DNA of 34,042 nt from Gammaproteobacteria bacterium (GTDB lineage Bacteria; Pseudomonadota; Gammaproteobacteria; Steroidobacterales; Steroidobacteraceae). A program made the translations under genes and the position numbers. Positions 34,011-34,042 of the stretch are shown here, one piece after another. The notes beneath the pieces are model-generated. The model did no database searches. It was not told where the DNA came from and saw only the letters and a program-made list of their open reading frames with translations. How positions within the stretch are numbered: position 1 is the stretch's first letter; each line of letters starts with the position of its first letter. Location of the stretch: positions 1-34,042 of the forward strand of contig PKXS01000029.1 in assembly GCA_003132425.1 (NCBI GenBank), given 5' to 3'.

Positions 34011-34042
34011 AGTGATGGTTCAGATCGGCGGCGCAGCGATTG

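Overview
The window looks like a chromosomal segment of a GC-rich Gram-negative proteobacterium. Evidence for this includes TonB-type lipoproteins, an outer-membrane porin ending in Phe, glycogen genes, glutathione-linked formaldehyde oxidation and periplasmic c-type cytochromes. The gene style suggests a gammaproteobacterium, possibly near Steroidobacter/Nevskiales, but that placement is a guess. No tRNA, rRNA or CRISPR array was seen.

Positions 1-3770 look like a decayed accessory region. They hold the C-terminal end of an RHS/YD-repeat protein with a variable tail, a small membrane protein overlapping its stop (possible immunity partner), a second small membrane ORF, a reverse-strand remnant of an ORF6N phage-type protein, a secreted alpha/alpha-barrel-like protein cut by one in-frame amber codon, and a fragment of an IS21-type transposase. 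Positions 4037-12177 are ordinary housekeeping or accessory genes: a PH-domain membrane protein, a double TonB-domain lipoprotein, divergent glgC and glgA, a GT39/ArnT-like glycosyltransferase, a maleylacetoacetate isomerase-type GST, uppP and a cupin. Positions 12296-20301 carry a multi-PAS orphan histidine kinase, a secreted hypothetical protein, a YVTN beta-propeller, a di-heme protein with a chitobiase-type tail, a membrane C13 (legumain-like) peptidase and a gamma-class carbonic anhydrase.

Positions 20325-33988 form a coherent C1 module. A NarL-type response regulator and histidine kinase (ATGA-coupled) are divergent from a lanthanide-type methanol dehydrogenase (xoxF). This is followed by a XoxJ-like periplasmic binding protein carrying an unusual ankyrin tail, a XoxG-like cytochrome c and an AcoR-type sigma-54 activator. 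Converging on these are gfa, frmA/adhC and fghA, the glutathione route from formaldehyde to formate. A porin gene closes the window.

The main new observation is regulatory. Good sigma-54 (-24/-12) promoter matches lie upstream of xoxF (22635-22650), frmA (31275-31291, reverse) and the porin (32608-32623). For xoxF and frmA, strong inverted repeats containing CAGTT/AACTG are centred about 135-140 bp upstream of the predicted start, where an enhancer-binding activator would bind. A sigma-54 activator gene lies between the two targets. This suggests a local sigma-54 regulon that joins methanol oxidation, formaldehyde detoxification and perhaps outer-membrane uptake. The long xoxF leader also contains a well-initiated 37-codon ORF ending one base before the xoxF start.
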